Source: DASRDR01 sp963812945 [NCBI: uncultured Candidatus Rokubacteria bacterium]
Lineage (GTDB): Bacteria > Methylomirabilota > Methylomirabilia > Rokubacteriales
Assembly: GCA_963812945.1 (NCBI GenBank)
Contig: CAWEXD010000008.1
Span: 3,162,001 to 3,226,000, forward strand
Length of the DNA: 64,000 bases
Direction of reading: 5' to 3'
Made by a program: the position numbers and the translations under genes. Below the pieces are notes generated by a model. That model was not told the origin of the DNA. It searched no databases and saw only the letters and a program-made list of their open reading frames with translations. How positions within the stretch are numbered: the stretch's first letter is position 1; every line of letters begins with the position of its first letter. Positions 9,158 through 17,740 of this stretch are shown one piece after another.

Positions 9158-9196
9158 GCTCACACCCCCGGAAGTTCGATCTGTCCTGAGGCCCGC

Positions 9197-9225
9197 ATTA
9201 ACACGCGGGACGACGATCGGGTCAA
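9197..9225 (-). promoter_or_regulatory. Candidate promoter of hpaBC
   Basis: Minus-strand TTGACC (9220-9225), 17-bp spacer, GTTAAT (9197-9202). It lies about 40 bp upstream of the hpaB start in the 139-bp gap after the ThDP enzyme gene, suggesting hpaBC is a separate transcription unit. Confidence 0.45.
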
Positions 9226-9302
9226 GCGCGAAGATCTGCTGGGGGGCAGCCAGGGCCCGACGGGCCGATCGGGCGACGACCGGAGGCGGGTTGGCGGGAC
9301 GA

Positions 9303-11045
9303 TCACCCCTTGGGCGAGCCGGCCTGGCGCCGGCAGATCACGTTGAGGACGGCCTGGCGACCTTCCTCCTGGACGACCCGGAGCGCGCGGCGAAGCGCCC
9401 GCGGCAATTCGGCCGGGTCCTCGACCCGCTCCCCGTGGCCGCCGAACGCGCGCACGATCTCCTCGTAGTTGGCGGGCGCCAGACCCGACAGGGGGAAGCT
9501 CCGTGTCGTCGCCGCCCAGCCGTCGGGGTGCACGTGGCGCGTGGCGCGCTCGACCGCCTCCCACGCGGCGTTGTTGAAGATCACCGTCAGGAACGGCAGC
9601 TGGTGGAGCTGCGCCGCCAGATGGGCCGCGGACGGGGCCCCGAAGATGTAGGCCCCGTCGCCGACCGTGGCGATGACCGTCTTCTCGGGCGCCCCGAGCT
9701 TCGCGCCGAGCGCGGCGCCCAGCCCCCAGCCGAGCCCCCCGGAGTGCGGCGACCCGAAGCAGGACCCGGGTCCCGGCGGCGGGGCATGGCGGAGGTCCAG
9801 CGGGTACTCGTTGACGACGATCGTGCCGGGGCCGAGCACCTCGCCGACGCAGCGGGACGCCCACTGGAAGCCGATCGGCGTCTGCGCCTCCTCCGCCAGG
9901 GCGGCCCGGGCCCAGGCCTCGCGGCGGGCGCGGTGCGACTCGGCGAGCTCGGCCTGCCGCGCCGCGGCGCGGACCGGGTCGATCCGGCGCCGGACCGCCT
10001 CCGCGAGGAGCGGAAGCGCGACGGCCGGCTCGGCAGCGATCGGAACGTCGCACGGGTAGGAGCGCATCGGGTACCGCGAGTAGAACGGGTCCACGGCGAG
10101 CTGGATGACCGTGGCGTCGTCGGCGGGCCGCGACCGCGACGGGAACCAGGGCACGTCGCAGTCCGCCACCAGCACGACGTCGGCAGCCGCCATCCCCGGG
10201 TAGTCCTGGCTCCCGAAGACCCAGCCCGCGTGGCACGGGTGGGCCGCCGGGAAGTTCACGCACACCGGGCTCGACTCCAGCACCGGGAAGCCCCCGGCGT
10301 CCGCGAGGGCGACCAGCCCGTCCATCGCGCCGGGGGCGCCGCCCAGCGCCGACGTGACGATGAGGGGGTTCCGCGCGTGGGCGAGCCGCTCCGCCGCTTC
10401 CTCGATCCGCGCCGGATCGGGGAAGCGCCGGGTCTGGACCTCCCGCCGCGCCGGCGACGTGATGGTCAGCTCGCCGAGGGGCTGCGCCAGCACCTCCCGG
10501 GGCAGCGAGAGGTAGACGGGCCCGCGCGGCTCGGCCATCGCCAGCTCGAGGGCCCGATCCACGACGGCCTCGAGCTGGACGGGCAGCCGGAGCTCGTAGT
10601 CCCACTTGACGTACTCGCGGAGCATCCCGGCCTGGTCGAAGGATTCCTGGGCCCAGTGGATGTGCGTGTCGCGCACGCCCGGCAGCCCGCCCGCCTCGGT
10701 GATCGGAGTGCGCCCGGCCGTGAAGAGCACGGGGACCTGGGCGCGCGCGGCGTTGATGATGGCGCCGATCCCGTTCGCCGTCCCGACCGTGACGTGCACC
10801 ATCACGACCTGGGGCCGCCCGGTGACCAGGTAGTAGCCGTGGGCCATGGACACCGCGACGAACTCGTGCGGCACCGCGATCGGCCGCGGCGTCGCCTTCC
10901 CCTCCGCGGCGAAGCGCGCGAAGGCGTCGACGATGGAGGCGAAGTCGGTCCCGGCGTTGGCGAAGAAGCAGTCGACGCCCCGGTCCTGCAAGAGCTCGAG
11001 ATAGGCCTGGGCCACCGTCTCGACGCTCAGGGTCTTGGTCGCCAT
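9303..11045 (-). CDS. ThDP-dependent enzyme, acetolactate synthase-like
   Basis: A 580-residue protein with the three-domain thiamine diphosphate layout: N-terminal PYR domain, central domain and C-terminal PP domain. The cofactor-activating glutamate is Glu61 in VPHEFVAV. The metal/diphosphate motif starts [10 protein letters not shown] at residue 462 and ends FNN near 490. Family relatives are usually labelled thiamine pyrophosphate-requiring protein or acetolactate synthase, but substrate is unknown. It is last in a run of ComA-like, TauE/SafE and YeiH-like genes (49-bp gap after yeiH). A role on sulfopyruvate, sulfoacetaldehyde or a related 2-oxoacid is therefore worth testing. The N-terminal active-site segment does not look like the Xsc sulfoacetaldehyde acetyltransferases. 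Aromatic 2-oxoacid decarboxylation is the other option, given hpaBC downstream. Confidence 0.88.
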   Translation of the reverse strand: MATKTLSVETVAQAYLELLQDRGVDCFFANAGTDFASIVDAFARFAAEGKATPRPIAVPHEFVAVSMAHGYYLVTGRPQVVMVHVTVGTANGIGAIINAARAQVPVLFTAGRTPITEAGGLPGVRDTHIHWAQESFDQAGMLREYVKWDYELRLPVQLEAVVDRALELAMAEPRGPVYLSLPREVLAQPLGELTITSPARREVQTRRFPDPARIEEAAERLAHARNPLIVTSALGGAPGAMDGLVALADAGGFPVLESSPVCVNFPAAHPCHAGWVFGSQDYPGMAAADVVLVADCDVPWFPSRSRPADDATVIQLAVDPFYSRYPMRSYPCDVPIAAEPAVALPLLAEAVRRRIDPVRAAARQAELAESHRARREAWARAALAEEAQTPIGFQWASRCVGEVLGPGTIVVNEYPLDLRHAPPPGPGSCFGSPHSGGLGWGLGAALGAKLGAPEKTVIATVGDGAYIFGAPSAAHLAAQLHQLPFLTVIFNNAAWEAVERATRHVHPDGWAATTRSFPLSGLAPANYEEIVRAFGGHGERVEDPAELPRALRRALRVVQEEGRQAVLNVICRRQAGSPKG

Positions 11046-11094
11046 CGCTAGCGCGGGACCACGGGGCGCGGCGCGAACGTCGTCGCGTCGGTCA

Positions 11095-12165
11095 TCATGG
11101 ACGCACCGTCGCCATCCCCAGCGTGAGGATCGCCAAGAGGCTCAGCGTGGCCAGGAGGGCCGCCGTCCCCACGCCGAGAAAGAACGGTGTCGCGCCCACC
11201 GCGCGCATGTCCTGGAGCTTCGTCTGGAGCCCGATCCCCGCCAGCGCGACCAGGATGCACGCCTTCGAGACCTCGTCGAGCGGCCGCAGCAGCCCGGCGG
11301 GGATCAGCCCGACGCTGCGCAGGAGCGTCATGCCGAGGAACAGCAGGACGAACGGCGGGACCGCCTTCAGCCAGCTGCCGCTCGACGTCGCGCCCTGCTC
11401 GGCAGCGTTCCGGCTCCACCACCACGCGATCAGCATGATGAGCGGCGCCATGAAGGCGTTGCGCACCAGCTTGACGACGGTCGCCACGTCCCGCGCCACC
11501 ACGGAGTAGGCGGCGCTGGTCGCCACCACCTGGCTCGTGTCGTTCACGGCGACGCCGCTCCAGACGCCGAACGCGGCGTCGCTGAGCTCGAGCATGTGGC
11601 CGATCAGCGGGTACAGGAACAACGCCACCGTGCCGGTGAAGGTGATGGTGCCGACCGCGAACCCGACCTCGCGCTCGTTGGCCTTGATCACCGGGGCGGT
11701 GGCCACGATGGCCGAGTTTCCGCAGACCGCGGTGCCGACCCCGATGAGCAGCGCGAGCCGCGGCGGCAGGCCGAGCCGCCGGCCGACCAGGAGCGCGAAG
11801 GCCAGCGCCACGGTCATGCAGAGCAGGACGAGCCCGATGGCGCCGCCGCCGATCCGGGCGACGTCGGCCAGGTAGAGCCGCGCGCCGAGGAGGACGATGC
11901 CCGCCCGGAGCACGCGCTGCACGACGAAGCGGAGCCCCGGGCTCGAGGCCGGCGGAAGCGCCCACACGTTGGAGATCAGCAGGCCCAGCAGGATCGCGAT
12001 GAGGATCTCGCTCACCACCGCCGGGAGCAGCCCGCTCACCAGCCGGGCCACCGCCGCCACCAGGACGGCCAGGAGCAGGCCCGGGAGCATCTTCCGGCTC
12101 CAGGCGATCACGGACGCCCCCGGCTCACGAGCATCGACGTGGACGGCGCGAGGTCGACCACGCAT
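11095..12165 (-). CDS. yeiH: YeiH/UPF0324-family putative sulfate exporter
   Basis: A 356-residue inner-membrane protein with about ten hydrophobic segments starting near residue 27. It carries the family landmarks GIVLLGARLYLADV, IGVGTAVCGNSAIVATAPVI and WSGVAVNDTSQVVA. The family (Cons_hypoth698) has been proposed to export sulfate or sulfite in sulfonate-degrading bacteria; direct transport evidence is limited. The first 20 residues are hydrophilic and the true start could be a GTG near VIAWSRKM. The gene sits 23 bp after the TauE/SafE gene and 49 bp before the ThDP-enzyme gene, so the three are probably co-transcribed. Two unrelated candidate sulfur-anion exporters side by side is a strong contextual sign of sulfite or sulfate release. 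Confidence 0.88.
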   Translation of the reverse strand: MRGRPRAVHVDAREPGASVIAWSRKMLPGLLLAVLVAAVARLVSGLLPAVVSEILIAILLGLLISNVWALPPASSPGLRFVVQRVLRAGIVLLGARLYLADVARIGGGAIGLVLLCMTVALAFALLVGRRLGLPPRLALLIGVGTAVCGNSAIVATAPVIKANEREVGFAVGTITFTGTVALFLYPLIGHMLELSDAAFGVWSGVAVNDTSQVVATSAAYSVVARDVATVVKLVRNAFMAPLIMLIAWWWSRNAAEQGATSSGSWLKAVPPFVLLFLGMTLLRSVGLIPAGLLRPLDEVSKACILVALAGIGLQTKLQDMRAVGATPFFLGVGTAALLATLSLLAILTLGMATVRP

Positions 12166-12188
12166 TCATGGCGCACAGGCAATCCCTT

Positions 12189-12974
12189 CTAGCGAGAGAG
12201 CACGTCGGCCCAGACACGCAGGGTCACGAGCGCGATCAGGCCGCCCAGAACCGCGCGGAGCAGCCGCGTCGGCGCCCGGTGGCTGAGGCGCGCGCCGATC
12301 AGCGCGCCGACGACGCTTCCGCCGGCCACCGCCACCGTCGGCCAGAGCGGCACCTGTCCGGTCAGGAGCTTCCCGACGAAGCCCGTGAGCGCCGCGACCC
12401 CGGCGATCGCCAGGGATGTGCCGATGCTCAGCCGGAGCGGGATCCGCATCATTCCCACGAGCACGGGCACCAGGAGGAATGCGCCCCCGGCGCCCACGAG
12501 CCCGCTCATGAGCCCGATCGTCGCCGGATAGGCGATCGCCGCCCACCGATCGAACGCCAGGTCCCCGCCCAGGGGTTCGACGGGACCGCCGGGCGGCGGG
12601 AGCAGCACGAGGAGTAGCGCGAGCACCCCCATCACGCCGAACACCGCGAGGAGCGTCCTGCCGCTGACGTAGCGAGACGCCACGGCGCCGGCCAGGGACG
12701 CGGCGGCCATCGAGGGCCCGGCGACCACGGCCAGCGGCCGGTGCACCGCGCCCGCGCCGCGGTGGACGGCCACGCCCACCGCGGTGGCGGCCACCACCTG
12801 TGCCATCGTCACGCCGGACACGGCCTTGATGTCGAGGACGCCCACACCGAGCCAGGGCGGGACGTAGTAGAGCAGCGGGATCACGACGACGGCGCCCCCG
12901 ACCCCGACGAGGCCGCTCAAGAACGCGCCGACGAACCCCAGCCCGGCCAGCGTGCCGAGGAAGGCGCCGGTCAT
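12189..12974 (-). CDS. TauE/SafE-family anion exporter
   Basis: A 261-residue inner-membrane protein of the TauE/SafE (DUF81) family with two homologous halves. Each half opens with the glycine-rich family motif: GFVGAFLSGLVGVGGAVVVIP at the N-terminus and a second copy, IGLMSGLVGAGGAFLLVPVL, around residue 150. About eight membrane helices are visible. Members export sulfite, sulfoacetate or other organosulfonates, though many are uncharacterised. It lies between the ComA-like gene (46-bp gap) and yeiH (23-bp gap) on the same strand. In this position export of sulfite, the substrate of ComA, or of a sulfonate product is the simplest inference. Confidence 0.9.
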   Translation of the reverse strand: MTGAFLGTLAGLGFVGAFLSGLVGVGGAVVVIPLLYYVPPWLGVGVLDIKAVSGVTMAQVVAATAVGVAVHRGAGAVHRPLAVVAGPSMAAASLAGAVASRYVSGRTLLAVFGVMGVLALLLVLLPPPGGPVEPLGGDLAFDRWAAIAYPATIGLMSGLVGAGGAFLLVPVLVGMMRIPLRLSIGTSLAIAGVAALTGFVGKLLTGQVPLWPTVAVAGGSVVGALIGARLSHRAPTRLLRAVLGGLIALVTLRVWADVLSR

Positions 12975-13020
12975 CCCCCGCCCCCCGACGGCCGGGCTCC
13001 GCCGTCCGGCGCCGCCGTCA

Positions 13021-13863
13021 TCAGGCGGGGCCGCCGGCGGCGCGGTCCCGGGAGGCGTGCCACGCGCGCTTGAGCGTGTCCCCCCGGAGCCCGCACCGGA
13101 GCGCCTCGAGGGCCAGGACGTCCTCGGGCGCGACGTTCCCCAGGTTGACGTTCGGACCGAACCGGATCACGAGATACCGCTGCTGGGGCCCGAGCGGCGC
13201 CTCCCAGAGAACCCGGCCGGGATCGCGCACGCCCCGGAGGAACGCTTCGATGTCGGCCTCCTTCGGGAGCCCCGAGGCGTCGTAGATGCCCACGCCCCTC
13301 CCCGCCTCGCGCGCCTCCATGATGACCATGAACGCGCCGCCGGCGAGGTCGGCGTTGACGATCTCGGCGAGCGCCGCCATCGGCTGCGCGTCGCTCGGAT
13401 CCTTCTTCCCCACCTCCGACAACACGCGGAAGCCAGCCTTCACCGCCTTCGCGATCGTCTCGGCCCGCGTCCCGAGGTCCATCTCGATCGTGCCGTCCGA
13501 GACCTCGATCGCGTTGAAGCCAAGCTCGCGGGCGCGCTCGAGATAGCGGTCGACCGCGCCCTGCCAGACGGCGACCTCCTGGAGGGTCCCGCCCGGCATG
13601 CAGTAGACGCCGTGGGCCGTGACCGTCCGTACCTTCTCCTTGAGGACGTCGTGCCTGAAGAACGCCGAGGTCCCGAAGGTGAGCTTCAGCACGTCGATCG
13701 ACGGCGCCGCGACCTGCATCAGATCGTCGATCGCGTTGAGGCCGAGCCCCTTGTCGATGACCATCGTCCAGCCGCTCTCGCGGGGCTTCCGGAGCCGCTC
13801 GGCGACCGGCGGCGCGACGACGCCGTCCCAGGCAGGGCGTGCGGCCTTGTCCCGGTCAGTCAT
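13021..13863 (-). CDS. comA: ComA-like phosphosulfolactate synthase
   Basis: A 280-residue TIM-barrel protein of the phosphosulfolactate synthase family, which adds sulfite to phosphoenolpyruvate to give (R)-phosphosulfolactate. That is the first step of archaeal coenzyme M synthesis, and bacterial homologues occur. Conserved blocks appear in order: VIDKGLG, FGTSAFF, MPGGTLQEV, IEVSDGTIEM, LSEVGKKDP, EAREAGRGVG, FGPNVNLGNV and LRGDTLKRAW. Most blocks carry the charged residues expected in the active site. The ATG overlaps the stop of the upstream P-loop gene by eight bases, indicating translational coupling, and sulfur-anion exporter genes follow. No phosphosulfolactate phosphatase or sulfolactate dehydrogenase gene lies nearby, so the pathway product is open. 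Confidence 0.9.
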   Translation of the reverse strand: MTDRDKAARPAWDGVVAPPVAERLRKPRESGWTMVIDKGLGLNAIDDLMQVAAPSIDVLKLTFGTSAFFRHDVLKEKVRTVTAHGVYCMPGGTLQEVAVWQGAVDRYLERARELGFNAIEVSDGTIEMDLGTRAETIAKAVKAGFRVLSEVGKKDPSDAQPMAALAEIVNADLAGGAFMVIMEAREAGRGVGIYDASGLPKEADIEAFLRGVRDPGRVLWEAPLGPQQRYLVIRFGPNVNLGNVAPEDVLALEALRCGLRGDTLKRAWHASRDRAAGGPA

Positions 13864-14863
13864 CGACGAGACCCTCCATGCAGTTGCGGGCGCCGCAGAG
13901 CGTGCTGCGAGCGCTCTTGATCGTCGCCCGGTCCACCAGGCCGTGCATGCCCCGAAGCCGGCCGGCCATGAGGGCCGGGGTGTCGAGCGATGGCAGGGGG
14001 AGCCGGTCGTAGAGGAGCACGGTGCCACCGTGCTTCTCGGTGGCGTTGTCGAACAGGAGCTTGACGAGCTTCTCTCGGCGCTCGATTCGCGTGACGACCG
14101 CCCGGTCCCGGCCCGACTCGACCTTCGGGCTCACGATCCTGAGCGACGGGCTCACCAGGACGTCGGAGGGCGCCTGCACGTGGCCCAGGTCGAGCGCGAT
14201 CTTCGAGCCCCAGGGGTCCGGAGACGGCGGCAGCGTGAGCCCGAGGCGGTCGGCGACCGCGGGGAAGTCGTAGAGGAGCGTTCCCAGGCGGATGTTGTCG
14301 AACAGGGAGCCCTTGTAGAACTCGTAGCCCCCGTTCGTCAGGCGAAGGTGGGTCATCTCCGTCGAGAAGATGGTCCAGCCTCGCTGCAGCCCCTCGAGCA
14401 GGAACACCGTCTTGCCCGCGCCCGCGCCGCCCGGAATGAGCCAGAGATCGCCCTTGTCGTCGACCATGGCGCTCGCGTGGAAGGACCACGTGTCGTGGTA
14501 ACGCTCCAGCGCGTGAATCGCGTATCGGAAGACGAACCCCAGGTTCCCGAACAGGGAGTAGCGCCGGTCCGAGTTGGCGGCTTCCAGCGCGGTCCAGTCC
14601 CCCACCGCCAGCACGCGGTCGGGCTCGAGCGTGATCGCGGGGTCGAGGCCCGGCGTGTCGATGATTCGGATCTCGGCGTCGACACCCAGGGGGCCCGACA
14701 CCGCCCCGTCCCACGGCACGTCCTCGATGCGATGGTAGTCGGTCAGGAGCGACTGCGGCACGCGGTCGGCGAAGTACTCCGAGCGCGTGAGGAGCTCCCG
14801 GTTGTTCGAGACGAGACCGAGGCGGGTGCGGACGATCCGGATCGCGCGGCGGTGGAGGTTCAT
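13856..14863 (-). CDS. P-loop protein resembling HPr kinase/phosphorylase
   Basis: A 335-residue soluble protein of uncertain function. The Walker A motif GGAGAGKT is at residues 145-152, placed as in HprK-fold proteins: a lead-in (FHASAMVDDKGDLWLIP), then the P-loop, then a helix and GWTIFSTEM. The N-terminal 120 residues have no recognised domain. A C-terminal CGARNCMEGLVDD tail contains two cysteines. Its stop codon overlaps the comA start by eight bases, so the two proteins are probably made together. Possible roles are a small-molecule or protein kinase acting in the same pathway, or a regulatory ATPase. HPr itself is not encoded here, so classical carbon-catabolite signalling is not supported. 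A candidate promoter lies at 14896-14925. Confidence 0.7.
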   Translation of the reverse strand: MNLHRRAIRIVRTRLGLVSNNRELLTRSEYFADRVPQSLLTDYHRIEDVPWDGAVSGPLGVDAEIRIIDTPGLDPAITLEPDRVLAVGDWTALEAANSDRRYSLFGNLGFVFRYAIHALERYHDTWSFHASAMVDDKGDLWLIPGGAGAGKTVFLLEGLQRGWTIFSTEMTHLRLTNGGYEFYKGSLFDNIRLGTLLYDFPAVADRLGLTLPPSPDPWGSKIALDLGHVQAPSDVLVSPSLRIVSPKVESGRDRAVVTRIERREKLVKLLFDNATEKHGGTVLLYDRLPLPSLDTPALMAGRLRGMHGLVDRATIKSARSTLCGARNCMEGLVDD

Positions 14864-14895
14864 GGTCCTGGTCCGGCCGGGAGTGGAGCCTAGCC

Positions 14896-14925
14896 ACTCT
14901 CCCAGACGGACCGCGACCGTGTCAA
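14896..14925 (-). promoter_or_regulatory. Candidate promoter of the ComA operon
   Basis: Minus-strand TTGACA (14920-14925), 18-bp spacer, GAGAGT (14896-14901), about 32 bp upstream of the P-loop gene. The -35 box overlaps the end of gspB. The -10 match is weak; an alternative -10 is TAGGCT at 14887-14892. Confidence 0.3.
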
Positions 14926-15863
14926 GGCGACCCGGGACGCGCGTACGGGTTGAGCTTCGGCCGCAGCAGGATCCGCTGGTCCGCGCGCCGGAGGATCGCG
15001 CCGTCCGGCGTGATCTGCTCGACCACGACGTCCCCGGTCACCGCCTGCCCCTCGACGTACTTCCGCCCGTTGATGAAGACGAGCCGCTCCGCCGGAAGCT
15101 CCGAGTAGACCAGCACGTCCAGCGCGAGCGCCGCCGAGTCGGCGGGCCCAGCCGGGGCCACCCGGCCCGGGCCGGCGGCGGGCGGCGACGGCGCGGGAGC
15201 GAGGGCGAGCGCCGGGGCCGCCCCCGGGGCGGGAGGGGCGGCAGGCGCGGCCGGAGCGCCGGGGGCGGGGGGGACCGGTTTTAGGGCGATCGCGCTCTCG
15301 CCGGGAGCTTCCGCGAGCGGGGAACGCGCGCGGCCCATCGCTGGCGTCCTGGGCTCGGCGCCCTCGCCGAGCCCGTCTCGCGGCAACCCCGCTCGGGCGG
15401 CATCCGCGACCCGTGGGGCATCCGGCGTCCTCGCCGGAGCCGGGAGCGGGGCGACGCCCACGGGCGGCGCGATGGGCTCGGGAGCGACGGCCGGACCTAG
15501 CGCGGGCGCGACCGGCACCTGACCGGCCCCCTGGTCAGCGCGCGCCGACGAAAGCGAAACCTGAGGGCTCGCCGGGACCGGACCGGCTTTCGCGGGTGAT
15601 TCGAGACCGGCGACCCGGGGAGCCGGCGCCAGGACCTGCCGGACCGGCTCCGGAGGACCGGACACCCAAGAGCCCCTCAGCCCCACTGGACCCCATAGGC
15701 CGTAGATGGCGACCGCGCTCACGGCGAGCGCGCCGACGAGCGCCCAGGGCCACACCGGCCGACGTGCCGGCGCGGGGCCCTCATGCGCGGCGTCGAGGGT
15801 CGGAACCGGTGAGACCCGGCGCTCGCGTTCCGCCTTCCGGAGGGCGTCCAGGATGTAGGACAC
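14922..15863 (-). CDS. gspB: GspB-like general secretion pathway protein B
   Basis: A 313-residue bitopic inner-membrane protein. It starts with the family signature MSYILDALRKAERER, has one membrane helix at about residues 37-58, then a long proline/alanine-rich periplasmic linker. The C-terminal T2SS-B domain (LDVLVYSELPAERLVFINGRKY through LLRPKLNPYA) is intact. GspB/ExeB partners the ATPase GspA/ExeA in placing the type II secretin in the outer membrane through peptidoglycan. The gene follows gspA after 21 bp on the same strand, the usual order. No other gsp genes are in the window, so the secretin and assembly platform must be encoded elsewhere, or the pair serves another envelope machine. 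Confidence 0.88.
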   Translation of the reverse strand: MSYILDALRKAERERRVSPVPTLDAAHEGPAPARRPVWPWALVGALAVSAVAIYGLWGPVGLRGSWVSGPPEPVRQVLAPAPRVAGLESPAKAGPVPASPQVSLSSARADQGAGQVPVAPALGPAVAPEPIAPPVGVAPLPAPARTPDAPRVADAARAGLPRDGLGEGAEPRTPAMGRARSPLAEAPGESAIALKPVPPAPGAPAAPAAPPAPGAAPALALAPAPSPPAAGPGRVAPAGPADSAALALDVLVYSELPAERLVFINGRKYVEGQAVTGDVVVEQITPDGAILRRADQRILLRPKLNPYARPGSP

Positions 15864-15884
15864 AGTCCTTCGCCTCGGTGGCCT

Positions 15885-17552
15885 CTATGGAGTCTCGGCC
15901 GAGAGCCGTGGCTCGTCAGACCCGCGCGCGGCGCCCTGGAGGAGGATGGCCGTCTCCTGCCCGACCACGCCGTCGGGCTCGATGGCGCGGGCCTGCTGGA
16001 ACGCGACGACCCGCTTCCACAAGGCCTGGTCGTACGGCCGGCCGGCCTCGACCGGCCGCCCCGTGCCATCGGCGCGCCGCATCCGCTCCCGAAGCCAATC
16101 CGCCGCGGGACCGCGAGCCCCAAGGCGCACCGGCAGCGCGCCCGGCGGCGGCCGCCAGAGGACGACGAAGGCACCGTCCCAGAAGGGCTCCACCTCCGCC
16201 AGCGGCGCCGTGATCACGCGGCTCCCGAGGCTGAGCGTTGCCTCCGACGGCGTGAGCCTGCTGAGCGCGGCGTAGCGCCGCTCGCCGCCGGAGCCTACCA
16301 GCTCGAGCACGGCCGGCAGGTCCAGCCGGCGGAGCTTCCGCCAGGTCCCGACCGTCTCCAGGCACTCGAGCGCCCCAGGCGGCGGCACTTGACAGTCAGG
16401 GGGGGTACCCCCGGACTTGAGGCCCCAGAGGCCGAGGAGCGCGACGAACGCATCCTCCTTCGTCGCGGCCAGCGCGGGATCCAGGAGGACCTCGGCGAAG
16501 CGCGGCGGCGCGTGAGGCTCCGGCGCTCCCACTGGCGCCGCATCCACGGCCGTCGCAGGAACGCTGACCGCGGTGGCCACGCCGGCCAGCGCCGGGCTGG
16601 AGGGCCCCGGCGTCATGCGCTCGACCCGGAGCCCCTCCCGGCCGAGCTCGCCCGGGGCGAAGAAGACGAGGGCGGCGCCGCCGATCATCGCGACGAGCGC
16701 CGCCACGGCGGCCCGGCGCCCCCACCGCGACCACCAGCCGCCGGATCGCCCCAGCACCTCGTCCGCCGCACGTCGCACCGTGCGGGCCTCGACGCGCGGG
16801 CGCCCCTGCGTGAAGGCGCCGAGCAGCGCCCGGTCGGCGATGGCGTTGATGAGGCGCGGGATGCCGAACGACTGCTGGTACACGGCGCGCAGGGCCGCCT
16901 CGGGGAACACGGCGTCGGCGCGCCCCGCGACCGCCAGGCGATGGCGGACGTACGCCCGGGTCTCCGCCGGCGACAGCGGCTCGAGATGGTAGCGAGCCGT
17001 GACCCGCTGGGCGAGCTGGCGGAGCTTCGGCTGCTCGAGGATCGCCGCCAGCTCCGGCTGGCCGATGAGGATCACCTGGAGGAGCTTCTGGCTGGCCGTC
17101 TCGAGATTCGTGAGGAGCCGCACCTCTTCGAGCACCTCGGCCGCCAGGTTCTGGGCCTCGTCGATGATGAGGACCGTGCGCCGGCCACGGCCGTGGGCGT
17201 CGAGGAGGTGGGCGTAGAGCCGGTCCACGAGGGCCTTCGCGCTCGCGGTGCCGGCCGGGTACGCGATTCTCAGCTCGTCGCACACGAGGGCGAGGAGCTC
17301 GACGGGACTGAGCCTCGGGTTGAGGACGAGCGCGACGTCGACGTGGGACGGGAGCTGCTCGAGAAGGCAGCGGCAGACGCTCGTCTTGCCGGTCCCGACC
17401 TCGCCGGTGAGCTGGACGAAGCCGCCGTGCTCGCCCACCCCGTAGACGAGGTGCGCCAGTGCCTCTCGGTGCCGGGCGCTCATGTAGAGGAAGCGCGGGT
17501 CCGGCGTGATCGAGAACGGGGGCTCGCGTAGGCCGAAGTGCGAGAGATACAT
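15885..17552 (-). CDS. gspA: GspA/ExeA-like AAA ATPase with peptidoglycan-binding domain
   Basis: A 555-residue protein. The cytoplasmic AAA domain opens with MYLSHFGLREPPFSITPDPR, has Walker A GEVGTGKT at residues 50-57, Walker B LIIDEAQNL and the sensor stretch LIGQPEL. A membrane helix follows near residues 280-300. The periplasmic part has a C39-peptidase-like region and a C-terminal peptidoglycan-binding motif (AFQQARAIEPDGVVGQETAILL region). This is the ExeA architecture: the protein binds peptidoglycan and works with GspB in secretin assembly. It is the first gene of the gspAB pair. Its upstream spacer (17553-17703) has only a weak minus-strand TATGCT. Confidence 0.92.
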   Translation of the reverse strand: MYLSHFGLREPPFSITPDPRFLYMSARHREALAHLVYGVGEHGGFVQLTGEVGTGKTSVCRCLLEQLPSHVDVALVLNPRLSPVELLALVCDELRIAYPAGTASAKALVDRLYAHLLDAHGRGRRTVLIIDEAQNLAAEVLEEVRLLTNLETASQKLLQVILIGQPELAAILEQPKLRQLAQRVTARYHLEPLSPAETRAYVRHRLAVAGRADAVFPEAALRAVYQQSFGIPRLINAIADRALLGAFTQGRPRVEARTVRRAADEVLGRSGGWWSRWGRRAAVAALVAMIGGAALVFFAPGELGREGLRVERMTPGPSSPALAGVATAVSVPATAVDAAPVGAPEPHAPPRFAEVLLDPALAATKEDAFVALLGLWGLKSGGTPPDCQVPPPGALECLETVGTWRKLRRLDLPAVLELVGSGGERRYAALSRLTPSEATLSLGSRVITAPLAEVEPFWDGAFVVLWRPPPGALPVRLGARGPAADWLRERMRRADGTGRPVEAGRPYDQALWKRVVAFQQARAIEPDGVVGQETAILLQGAARGSDEPRLSAETP

Positions 17553-17703
17553 GGCTCCCCTCGGCCGGGTCGGCCGTTACGAGGAGCATAGCGCGGGCGT
17601 TTCGCGAGGCCGCCATGAATTGCGGGCGCCGGGGTTCAGGCGCCTCGCGCGCCGGGGCGCCGGCGGTGACCGATTCTCGGACACGTCAGGAGCGTCGAAC
17701 TCT

Positions 17704-17733
17704 TTGACAAGCCGGCGGAGGCCTGCGTACCGT
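17704..17733 (+). promoter_or_regulatory. Candidate promoter of the receiver-protein gene
   Basis: TTGACA (17704-17709), 18-bp spacer, TACCGT (17728-17733), then 7 nt to the ATG at 17741. This geometry would give a transcript starting at or next to the start codon. Confidence 0.4.
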
Positions 17734-17740
17734 GTGCGTT

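Noticed and set aside
9303-11045. Calling the ThDP enzyme Xsc (sulfoacetaldehyde acetyltransferase)
   Set aside because: The active-site segment [15 protein letters not shown] does not resemble the Xsc counterpart; only the neighbours suggest sulfonates.
17732-17740. GTG at 17732 as start of the receiver protein
   Set aside because: It overlaps the candidate -10 box, while ATG 17741 fits the 7-nt leaderless spacing seen at other genes.
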